Below, in pieces: positions 1-5,757 of a stretch of 5,761 nucleotides of DNA. How positions within the stretch are numbered: position 1 is the first letter of the stretch; every line of letters begins with the position of its first letter. The notes beneath the pieces were generated by a model. That model ran no database searches and was not told the DNA's origin. It saw only the letters and a list, made by a program, of their open reading frames with translations. A program made the position numbers and the translations under genes. This DNA comes from Chitinophagaceae bacterium UBA3961 (GTDB lineage: Bacteria; Bacteroidota; Bacteroidia; Chitinophagales; Chitinophagaceae), in the NCBI GenBank assembly GCA_002385265.1, contig DGDD01000237.1, forward strand, positions 1-5,761. Reading direction: 5' to 3'.

Positions 1-1935
1 ATTTGTAAAAACGAATCGATCAATATTAATACAACTGCTAATATTGCTAATATTGCAAAATTTGAATGGTATTTCGATGGTGGACCGGCTGAACCGGCAC
101 CGGGAAATATCTCTCGTACCTTCACTACGGTTGGACCACATACCATTAAATTGGTGATTACTACCGTAAGTGGTTGTAAAGATTCCATCACAAAAGTTAA
201 TGTAGTAACGGTAGAAGGACCTAACGCGGCCTTCTCAATTGGCAGCACACCACCTTGTAAAGGAGCCGCTATCAATTTTACAGACAATTCTAGCGGAACC
301 CTGCCAATAGTGCAATGGAAATGGGTTTGGGGTGATGGCAATACTCAAACGTACACAGCACCACCTTTCTCTCACTCTTATGCCGATACCGGGCGCTATC
401 AAGTAAAGCTTATAATTACGGATAACTTGGGATGTAAAGATTCAATTACAAAAGGACCTCAGTTTGTAACGGCCCCTGTTGCCAACTTTGGATCGAAATA
501 TTTAAAAATATGCCCGGCAACGCCCATGCAATTTACCGATTCTTCAAGGGGTTATGGGTTGACGTATAATTGGAATTTTGGGGATGGAGGATCTAGTACG
601 GTAAAAAATCCTTCGTATCAATATGCAGGGCCAGATGCCACCTACTCGGTAAAGCTGGTAATTACAGATTCATTGGGCTGCAAGGATTCGATCACGAAAA
701 CAAATTATATAAATGTAATTAAGCCCAAACCGGCACTATCGGTTGTAAATGCCTCTTCTTTTTGTCCGCCATTGGAAACCAAATTCACTTTCTTAGGTCA
801 AGACTATGAATCCTTCTATTGGAATTTTGGAGACGGAACAAGTAGTAATTTGGCAAACCCCAACCATTTCTATAATGCCTATGGCAGTTTCAATGCAAGG
901 TTGGTATTAGTGGGGTATGGCGGTTGTTTAGACAGTGCCAGCACGCCTGTGAATGTTTACAATGCCAGCACGGCAACGGATATACAGATTACACCCACCC
1001 AAAGTTGTAATACCTTGTTGGCAAACTTTACCATCACGGCGCCTTCGAATGCAATTGCCAAATTATACTTTGGAAGTGGTGATGGTTATATAGACTCAAG
1101 TGGAACCAAGAGCTTTACCTATTTGTATAAAACAATTGGAACCTATGCTCCTTATCTTCAAATAAAAGACAGTTCCGGTTGTATTGCTTTCAGAAATGCC
1201 AACACAACCGTTAAAGTATTGGGAGCACTGCCCTTTTTCGGAGTAGACAAAAAGGAATTTTGTGATGTAGGAACGGTAAACTTTGGAAACTTTACTATCA
1301 AGAACGATCCAATTACATCAAGTGTTTGGGATTTTGGTGATGGAAATACCAGTACAGCCACCAACCCTACCCACACATATGTTGCTCCGGGCAGGTACAT
1401 TGTAAGTTTAAATGTTTCCACACAAGCCGGTTGCAACAGTTCAACTACTGATACCATAAATGTATATGCTACTCCAAAACCCGCCATTAATGGTGATTCT
1501 ATTTTATGTATCAATGAAACAGGGCAATTGCTCGTAAGCCTTCCAACGCCGGATCCGAATGCTACTTATTTGTGGAATTTAGGAGGAACCAATACGTCAA
1601 CAATTATAAACCCTACGGTGAAATACGCTGCAGCGGGCACGTATTCAGTGAGCGTAAAAGCAACGAATAAACTGGGCTGTATTGGTAATGCTACCAAATC
1701 CATTAAAGTAACGCCCAACCCTACCATTACTTTTAATGGCCCAATTACCTTACCAATTGGTACCACCGTTCAAATGCCTGTAAGCTACAGTGGACCGATG
1801 GCAAGTTATACTTGGTCACCGGATACGAATATTACATGTACCAATTGTGCAATACCTTCCATAATAGCAAAACGTAAAATAACTTATACAGTATCGGTAG
1901 TAGACAGTAATGGATGTACCGCAACCGGAAGTATA
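1..1935 (+). repeat. Eight tandem PKD/Ig-like modules in the coding sequence
   Basis: A Gly-Cys turn recurs with its cysteine codon at 175, 433, 679, 925, 1180, 1432, 1678 and 1915. The spacings are 258, 246, 246, 255, 252, 246 and 237 bases, giving a period of 79-86 residues. In each of the first seven modules a second cysteine lies 54-59 residues earlier (codons at 4, 256, 511, 763, 1006, 1261 and 1507). Three consecutive modules share the identical octapeptide GCKDSITK (172-195, 430-453, 676-699) but differ in most codons, so the repeats are conserved as protein rather than being fresh DNA duplications. The module limits are approximate. Confidence 0.85.
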
Positions 1936-2250
1936 TTGGTAAATGCGCTTTGTAATGAAAAGAATTATTTCGTTCCCAATACATTTTCACCAAATGGTGA
2001 TGGGGTGAACGACGTGTTCTATCCTAGAGGAGTTGGATTGGCAAGAGTACAAGTATTGCGCATCTTTAACAGATGGGGGCAAATGGTATTTGAACGTAAG
2101 GATTTTGACGCGAACGATGCTAGTAAAGGTTGGAATGGAACCATCAATGGAATAAAAGCTGATATCGACACGTATGTCTACTATGTAGAATTTGTTTGTG
2201 AAAACGCCGCGATCCTACCCTATAAAGGAAACGTAACTTTAATCAGGTAA
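1..2250 (+). CDS. PKD-repeat surface protein with type B T9SS (gliding-motility) C-terminal domain, 5'-truncated
   Basis: The frame is open from base 1 to the TAA at 2248-2250 (749 codons), so the true start lies upstream; the TTG at 151 is internal. Residues about 1-645 form eight modules of roughly 80-86 residues. Clear PKD cores (W-x-F/W-G-D-G) appear near residues 108-113, 191-196, 274-279 and 443-448. The others are degenerate, for example WYFDGG near 23-28 and WNLGG near 525-529. The last module (about 580-645) is Ig-like. Residues about 658-749 match the gliding-motility-associated C-terminal domain: VPNTFSPNGDGVNDVF, FNRWG at 689-693, GWNG at 710-713 and the ending YKGNVTLIR. In known systems this domain directs export through the T9SS to the cell surface or medium. 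PKD repeats usually act as stalks or in adhesion, so an adhesin-like role is inferred; no enzymatic domain is visible in this part. A PorP/SprF gene follows after one base, probably co-transcribed. The family call is very secure; the ligand is unknown. Confidence 0.95.
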   Translation: MCKNESININTTANIANIAKFEWYFDGGPAEPAPGNISRTFTTVGPHTIKLVITTVSGCKDSITKVNVVTVEGPNAAFSIGSTPPCKGAAINFTDNSSGTLPIVQWKWVWGDGNTQTYTAPPFSHSYADTGRYQVKLIITDNLGCKDSITKGPQFVTAPVANFGSKYLKICPATPMQFTDSSRGYGLTYNWNFGDGGSSTVKNPSYQYAGPDATYSVKLVITDSLGCKDSITKTNYINVIKPKPALSVVNASSFCPPLETKFTFLGQDYESFYWNFGDGTSSNLANPNHFYNAYGSFNARLVLVGYGGCLDSASTPVNVYNASTATDIQITPTQSCNTLLANFTITAPSNAIAKLYFGSGDGYIDSSGTKSFTYLYKTIGTYAPYLQIKDSSGCIAFRNANTTVKVLGALPFFGVDKKEFCDVGTVNFGNFTIKNDPITSSVWDFGDGNTSTATNPTHTYVAPGRYIVSLNVSTQAGCNSSTTDTINVYATPKPAINGDSILCINETGQLLVSLPTPDPNATYLWNLGGTNTSTIINPTVKYAAAGTYSVSVKATNKLGCIGNATKSIKVTPNPTITFNGPITLPIGTTVQMPVSYSGPMASYTWSPDTNITCTNCAIPSIIAKRKITYTVSVVDSNGCTATGSILVNALCNEKNYFVPNTFSPNGDGVNDVFYPRGVGLARVQVLRIFNRWGQMVFERKDFDANDASKGWNGTINGIKADIDTYVYYVEFVCENAAILPYKGNVTLIR

Positions 2251-2251
2251 C

Positions 2252-3325
2252 ATGAAACAAATGTACACAGGTAAATGGAAGATCAAATCGCGGATCACCA
2301 CTGCTTCAAAAGTAGTGTTGATGCTGATCGCAAGCTTTTGCTTGCAGGAAGCGCGTGCGCAAGATTTACATTTCTCTCAATTCTTTGAGGCACCTCTTTT
2401 GAGGAATCCTTCCTTAGCGGGTATCTTTACCGGCGATTACCGCATACAAGGGGTTTATAGAGATCAATGGAATAGCTTTACAAACGCCTATAGAACCGGT
2501 TCCTTCAATGGTGAATATAAAATGCCGGTTGGAGGCGATAATGACTACATCACCACCGGTTTGCAAGCCTTCTTTGATAAATCAGGTACCGCAGGCTTAA
2601 CAACAACTCAATTATTGCCCGCTGTTAACTACCATAAATCACTAAGTGATTACAAGACCTCTTATTTAAGTTTAGGTTTCATGGGTGGCATGATCCGCAA
2701 AAGTATTGATGCAAGTAAAATGACCACCGACAATCAGTACAGCGGTGGTACATACAATCCGGGATTGCCCACCGGTGAAACTTTTACCAATCCCAATTTC
2801 ACTACTTGGGATGCCAGTGTAGGGATGGCTTACAATGCTGCTTTTGGTGAGAAACTTACAAATAGCTACTTTTTTGGACTTGCCTATCACCATTTGAACA
2901 GACCCAAGAATTCCTTTTATCGAGATCCGGCTGTTGAAATCAACCCAAAATTTGTTGTGAATATGGGGATGAAATTAGCAGTTGACGAATATTCTTATTT
3001 AACACTTCAAGCAGACGTGTCAAAACAAGGAGGTGCCCAAGAAATAATTGGAGGTGCTATGTATAGCTACAAATTAGGCTTGGATCCTGATGCGGCACTT
3101 TATACTATTCATGTTGGTGGTTATTTGCGCTGGAAAGACGCATTCATTCCGGTGGTAAAACTGGATGTAATGAATACAGCCTTTGCGATCAGTTACGACG
3201 TAAACGTTTCAGCACTGAAAACCGCCAGTCAAGGCCGTGGAGGATTTGAACTTTCCATTGTTTATACCGGCTTTCTCGACCGAGAGAATAGCAGCAAATA
3301 CAAAGTACTCTGTCCCAAGTTCTAA
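2252..3325 (+). CDS. PorP/SprF-family type IX secretion system outer-membrane protein
   Basis: This 357-residue protein has an N-terminal signal peptide: basic residues to about 20, a hydrophobic core at 21-31, and likely cleavage after ARA at 34-36. The mature start has the family hallmark: DLHFSQFF at 38-45, then NPSLAG at 52-57 and YRDQW at 69-73. The C-terminal end is also typical, with ELSIVYTG at 333-340 and a final CPKF. The alternating polar/aromatic composition fits an outer-membrane beta-barrel. Family members include PorP of the Porphyromonas T9SS and SprF, which is needed for secretion or attachment of the SprB adhesin in Flavobacterium. Position directly after a type B cargo gene (TAA-C-ATG) suggests it is that cargo's dedicated partner rather than a core PorP; this is inferred from context. 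ATG 2252 is chosen because it gives a complete signal peptide; ATG 2261 is equally possible, and ATG 2321 would cut into the signal peptide. No separate promoter is visible, so translation is probably coupled to the upstream gene. Confidence 0.93.
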   Translation: MKQMYTGKWKIKSRITTASKVVLMLIASFCLQEARAQDLHFSQFFEAPLLRNPSLAGIFTGDYRIQGVYRDQWNSFTNAYRTGSFNGEYKMPVGGDNDYITTGLQAFFDKSGTAGLTTTQLLPAVNYHKSLSDYKTSYLSLGFMGGMIRKSIDASKMTTDNQYSGGTYNPGLPTGETFTNPNFTTWDASVGMAYNAAFGEKLTNSYFFGLAYHHLNRPKNSFYRDPAVEINPKFVVNMGMKLAVDEYSYLTLQADVSKQGGAQEIIGGAMYSYKLGLDPDAALYTIHVGGYLRWKDAFIPVVKLDVMNTAFAISYDVNVSALKTASQGRGGFELSIVYTGFLDRENSSKYKVLCPKF

Positions 3326-3347
3326 TACTACAACACTCAAATTGATT

Positions 3348-3385
3348 TAAGTGCATTTGTTCCTGAACAAATGCACTTATTTTTT
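3348..3385 (+). terminator. Intrinsic terminator after the cargo-SprF unit
   Basis: The arms 3348-3362 and 3365-3379 are perfect inverted complements (TAAGTGCATTTGTTC against GAACAAATGCACTTA). The innermost pair cannot close over two bases, so the real loop is about CCTG. A run of six T follows at 3380-3385. It starts 22 bases after the PorP/SprF stop codon. The downstream ATG at 3371 lies inside the right arm. Confidence 0.9.
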
Positions 3386-3413
3386 GTTATCTGGCTCGGG
3401 TACACTTTTTTTG
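3383..3413 (+). promoter_or_regulatory. Candidate Bacteroidota promoter for the peroxiredoxin gene
   Basis: TTTG at 3383-3386 (-33-like) is followed after 19 bases by TTTTTTTG at 3406-3413, which matches the -7 consensus TAnnTTTG except for the A. The predicted transcript would start near 3418, a short leader before the ATG at 3431. The T-rich sequence makes chance matches easy, so this is a candidate only. The -33 box overlaps the T-run of the preceding terminator. Confidence 0.45.
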
Positions 3414-3430
3414 CAATCAAATTTTTAAAA

Positions 3431-3901
3431 ATGGCATTAGAAAAAGGACAAGCAGCGCCTCATTTCGAGTTATTCAATACCGACAAGCAAAAAGTAAGCT
3501 TGGCTGATTTTAAAGGTAAATCAGTTCTTCTTTTATTCTTCCCCCAAGCTTTCACCGGGGTATGTACCAAAGAGCTTTGCTCGGTAAGAGATGGAATCGC
3601 TCTTTACAACGGCGTGAACGCTCAAGTGTTAGGGATCAGTGTTGATTCCGTTTTTACCCTAGGAAAATACAAAGAGGATCAACAATTGAACTTCCCCTTG
3701 TTAAGCGACTTCAACAAAGAAGTATCAGCTGCATACAATTGTTTGTATGAGAATTTCGTTTTCGACATGAAGGGAGTATCCAAAAGATCAGCATTTGTAA
3801 TCGACGGTAACGGAACCATCCAGTATGCAGAAGTATTGGAAAACGCCGGTGAATTGCCCAACTTTGAAGCTATCAATGCAACTTTAGAAGCAATTAAGTA
3901 A
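3431..3901 (+). CDS. Peroxiredoxin (AhpE/PrxQ-like thiol peroxidase)
   Basis: A 156-residue protein of the AhpC/TSA thioredoxin-fold family, which reduces hydrogen peroxide and organic hydroperoxides in the cytoplasm. The active-site segment FFPQAFTGVCTKELC (36-50) supplies the conserved Pro38, Thr42 and peroxidatic Cys45; Arg119 in SKRSAFVID is the likely conserved active-site arginine. Cys50, five residues after Cys45, sits where PrxQ/BCP enzymes carry their resolving cysteine, while the surrounding FFPxAFTG...ELxxxRD pattern is AhpE-like, so the subclass is left open. A third cysteine, Cys104, has no assigned role. No signal peptide is present. ATG 3431 is chosen because the family N-terminus (MALEKGQAAPHFEL) begins there. 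The in-frame ATG at 3371 would add 20 hydrophobic residues encoded by the upstream terminator and promoter. The gene has its own terminator and looks monocistronic. The electron donor cannot be read from the sequence. Confidence 0.94.
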   Translation: MALEKGQAAPHFELFNTDKQKVSLADFKGKSVLLLFFPQAFTGVCTKELCSVRDGIALYNGVNAQVLGISVDSVFTLGKYKEDQQLNFPLLSDFNKEVSAAYNCLYENFVFDMKGVSKRSAFVIDGNGTIQYAEVLENAGELPNFEAINATLEAIK

Positions 3902-3937
3902 ATTTTAACAAAATTTACTATTGATAATCAGATAGTT

Positions 3938-3982
3938 AGATAAGTCCGGGCACAATAAAAGGTGAACCGGACTTATCTTTTT
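3938..3982 (+). terminator. Intrinsic terminator after the peroxiredoxin gene
   Basis: A perfect 12-bp inverted repeat, AGATAAGTCCGG (3938-3949) and CCGGACTTATCT (3967-3978), is followed by T up to 3982. The 17-base loop can add a small inner CAC/GTG pairing. It lies 36 bases after the stop codon. Confidence 0.9.
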
Positions 3983-3993
3983 ACCGATCAGGG

Positions 3994-4023
3994 TTGTAAA
4001 TTTGTTCAAAAGGATATATCTTG
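3994..4023 (+). promoter_or_regulatory. Candidate promoter for the small T9SS substrate gene
   Basis: TTG at 3994-3996 is followed after 18 bases by TATATCTTG at 4015-4023, an imperfect version of TAnnTTTG with one extra base. Transcription would start around 4028-4030, about 20 bases before ATG 4051. The location fits, directly after a terminator and before a gene, but the -7 match is imperfect. A TTTG at 4001-4004 is an alternative upstream element with shorter spacing. Confidence 0.4.
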
Positions 4024-4050
4024 ATCACAAAATGTAAAATATCATCGCTG

Positions 4051-4404
4051 ATGAAGATTTTTTACACATTATCCATCTTCCTCATATCGACACTTGCGGC
4101 GAAAAGCCAGGATAGAAATACCCCTTCTACACCTGCAGGTGATGTGTTGCCCAAATTGATCAAGTTCTACCCTAACCCTGCCACTTCATTTATCAACTTC
4201 GAACTTCAAAACACCAACGAAAAAGACCTGAATTTCCAGATTTATAATTTCTTGGGAAAGAAAGTGTACGAAGTAAATAATATCAATTCTAATTCTAAGA
4301 CCACCGTAAACCTCAGTGATTTCTACAGAGGGGTGTATATTTTTCAACTTCGCGACAAATCCGGGAAAGTAGTGGATTCCGGTAAGTTCCAAGTATCTAA
4401 GTAA
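4051..4404 (+). CDS. Minimal secreted protein: signal peptide plus T9SS type A sorting domain
   Basis: The protein has 117 residues. Residues 1-19 are a signal peptide (MKIFYTLSIFLISTLAAKS), probably cleaved before Gln20. A short polar linker (about 20-35) leads straight into a type A T9SS C-terminal domain at about 36-117. That domain shows the hallmark FYPNPATSFINF (39-50), IYNFLGKKVYE (64-74), VNLSDFYRGVYIFQL (86-100) and a final strand GKFQVSK. Such domains normally sit at the end of larger exported proteins and are removed by the PorU sortase during surface attachment. Here hardly any cargo remains (about 15 residues). Function is unknown: it could be a small secreted peptide, a decoy or a remnant of a larger gene. 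ATG 4051 is chosen because the TTG at 4021 falls in the candidate promoter and its extension would spoil the signal peptide. It has no cysteine. No ribosome binding site is obvious. Confidence 0.88.
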   Translation: MKIFYTLSIFLISTLAAKSQDRNTPSTPAGDVLPKLIKFYPNPATSFINFELQNTNEKDLNFQIYNFLGKKVYEVNNINSNSKTTVNLSDFYRGVYIFQLRDKSGKVVDSGKFQVSK

Positions 4405-4441
4405 TTTGCTAATGCGTTGATTTGATAATTCGTCAATGGAA
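4402..4441 (+). repeat. Degenerate 8-base tandem repeat overlapping the stop codon
   Basis: Five consecutive octamers can be read: TAATTTGC, TAATGCGT, TGATTTGA, TAATTCGT, CAATGGAA. The first four share a T-A/G-A-T start. The first unit contains the TAA stop of the small T9SS substrate. The rest of the 143-base gap to 4547 holds the methyltransferase promoter and no gene or convincing terminator. The unit is short and degenerate, so chance is possible. Confidence 0.4.
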
Positions 4442-4510
4442 ACCCATTGCTCCTAGTTGTTTATTGCCCTGTAACATTTTATTGAACTCGCTACTCTAAA
4501 ACTCATCCGA

Positions 4511-4542
4511 TTCGGCTTAACCCTTTTATTTCAGTAGCTTTG
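4511..4542 (+). promoter_or_regulatory. Bacteroidota-type promoter for the rRNA methyltransferase
   Basis: TAGCTTTG at 4535-4542 is an exact match to the -7 consensus TAnnTTTG. TTCG at 4511-4514 is a three-of-four match to the -33 TTTG at a 20-base spacing. Only five bases (CGGCC) separate the -7 box from the ATG at 4548, so transcription should start at or within a few bases of the start codon. Confidence 0.7.
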
Positions 4543-4547
4543 CGGCC

Positions 4548-5720
4548 ATGACAACGGTAATTCTAAAGAAGAAAATTGGCCATCGCGTATTGAATGGTCA
4601 TCCTTGGATCTTTGCAAACGAGGTTCAAAGTGTGGAAGGCGATGCAACAGGCGGCACAATTGTTGAGGTAGTAACCTACGACAAAAAGTTTCTAGGACGG
4701 GGATACATCAATCCAAAATCGCAAATTCTGGTTCGTTTGCTCACTCGGAACAAACAAGAAAGCATTGATGATCAATTCTTTTACAACCGCCTCCTATCAG
4801 CTTGGCAATACCGTCAACAGCTCGGCTATGTTGAAAACTGTCGATTGATTTTTGGAGAAGCAGATTTTCTACCACAATTGATCATCGATAAATTCAACGA
4901 TTACTTCGTTATCCAAACGCTTGCCCTTGGTATCGATGTTTGGAAACCGGCTATTGTAGATGCCATCAATAAAATTTTCAAGCCCAAAGGTATTTATGAG
5001 CGCAACGATGTTCCTGTTCGTGAATTAGAAGGATTGCCTCAACAGAAGGGATTCTTAAGTGCTCCTTTCAATACTTTTATTCAAATCAATGAAAATGGTT
5101 TGAAGTTCAATGTTGATATAGAGAACGGCCAAAAAACCGGTTATTTTCTAGATCAACAAGACAACCGTCGCGCCATACAACATATAGTAAAAGGTGCCGA
5201 CGTATTGGGTGCTTTCACCTATACCGGAACCTTTGAGATTCATGCAGCAGCTTATGGTGCAAAATCTGTGTTAGGTTTAGATATTTCTGAACTGGCCGTG
5301 AAACAAGCCAATGACAATGCTGCATTAAACGGGGTTCAAGACAGGTGCAAGTTCGAAGCGGTGAACGCATTCGATGTATTGAAGCAATGGGGTAAAGACG
5401 GTCGCCAATACGATGTAGTAATGCTCGATCCACCTTCTTTCACCAAAACCCGTGATAATATCCAAAAAGCCATCACAGGTTACAAAGAGATCAATTTAAG
5501 AGGAATGAAATTGGTAAAGCCCGGAGGCTTTCTCGTTACTTCCAGTTGTACCAACCTCGTTCAATCTGATCTGTTTATGGAGATCATTCAAATGGCCGCC
5601 AAAGACGCTCGACGTAAACTACGTCAAGTATGTTTTCAGGCTCAATCTGCCGATCACCCAATCATAAATGAATGGGAGAATACAAAGTATTTGAAGTTTT
5701 TGATTACGCAGGTAGTGTGA
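4548..5720 (+). CDS. rlmI: RlmI-like class I SAM-dependent 23S rRNA (cytosine-5) methyltransferase
   Basis: The 390-residue length fits the RlmI (YccW) family, whose E. coli member methylates C1962 of 23S rRNA. Residues about 1-75 form the N-terminal PUA RNA-binding domain, with the family motif GHPWIFANEV at 17-26. A central linking domain leads to the hallmark QKTGYFLDQQDNR at 195-207. The Rossmann methyltransferase domain follows. Its SAM motif I is VLGAFTYTGTF (219-229), the acidic SAM-contact residue is Asp245 in GLDIS, motif IV is DPPSF (294-298), and the likely catalytic Cys334 is in TSSC. The family C-terminus ADH-PII...YLKFLI is complete. Gly221 and Thr228 stand where relatives often have Asp/Asn and Gly or Ser; the rest of the motif is intact. 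ATG 4548 is secure because an in-frame TAA at 4518-4520 precedes it with no other start codon between. The gene has its own promoter. The exact target base in this organism is inferred from the family. Confidence 0.93.
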   Translation: MTTVILKKKIGHRVLNGHPWIFANEVQSVEGDATGGTIVEVVTYDKKFLGRGYINPKSQILVRLLTRNKQESIDDQFFYNRLLSAWQYRQQLGYVENCRLIFGEADFLPQLIIDKFNDYFVIQTLALGIDVWKPAIVDAINKIFKPKGIYERNDVPVRELEGLPQQKGFLSAPFNTFIQINENGLKFNVDIENGQKTGYFLDQQDNRRAIQHIVKGADVLGAFTYTGTFEIHAAAYGAKSVLGLDISELAVKQANDNAALNGVQDRCKFEAVNAFDVLKQWGKDGRQYDVVMLDPPSFTKTRDNIQKAITGYKEINLRGMKLVKPGGFLVTSSCTNLVQSDLFMEIIQMAAKDARRKLRQVCFQAQSADHPIINEWENTKYLKFLITQVV

Positions 5721-5724
5721 GGAG

Positions 5725-5757
5725 TAATTAATAATTAACAATTAATAATTAATAATT
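5725..5757 (+). repeat. Heptanucleotide tandem repeat TAATTAA, about 4.7 copies
   Basis: Four full units and one partial unit run without interruption: TAATTAA (5725), TAATTAA (5732), CAATTAA (5739), TAATTAA (5746) and TAATT (5753), followed by a G-run at the window end. Only one base departs from the unit. It starts four bases after the methyltransferase stop. The array may relate to 3'-end or intergenic functions, or be simple slippage; it is not a standard terminator, since it has no GC-rich stem. Confidence 0.8.

Noticed and set aside
37..54. Exact 9-base direct repeat GCTAATATT twice (Ala-Asn-Ile twice)
   Set aside because: It is a single small in-frame duplication in a loop of the first module; nothing suggests a mobile element or regulatory site.
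151..153. TTG as the start of the PKD-repeat gene
   Set aside because: The same frame is open back to base 1 and encodes the earlier part of a module (cysteine at residue 2, WYFDGG near 23-28), so 151 is internal.
1158..1514. Open frame on the - strand, 118 codons
   Set aside because: It lies wholly inside the PKD-repeat coding sequence, has no recognisable motif or promoter, and the + strand product is certain.
1566..1766. Open frame on the - strand, 66 codons
   Set aside because: It is antisense to the PKD-repeat gene; its hydrophobic look is a by-product of the opposite-strand codons.
2672..2893. Open frame on the - strand, 73 codons
   Set aside because: It lies inside the PorP/SprF gene with no independent support.
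3679..3876. Open frame on the - strand, 65 codons
   Set aside because: It is a shadow of the peroxiredoxin gene.
4186..4392. Open frame on the - strand, 68 codons
   Set aside because: It is antisense to the type A sorting domain, which is clearly the coding strand.
4434..4449. Hairpin CAATGG-AAAC-CCATTG as a terminator of the small T9SS gene
   Set aside because: The stem has only six base pairs and no T-run follows, so it does not meet the standard of the two real terminators in this window.
5215..5433. Open frame on the - strand, 72 codons
   Set aside because: It is antisense to the methyltransferase catalytic domain and has no motif.
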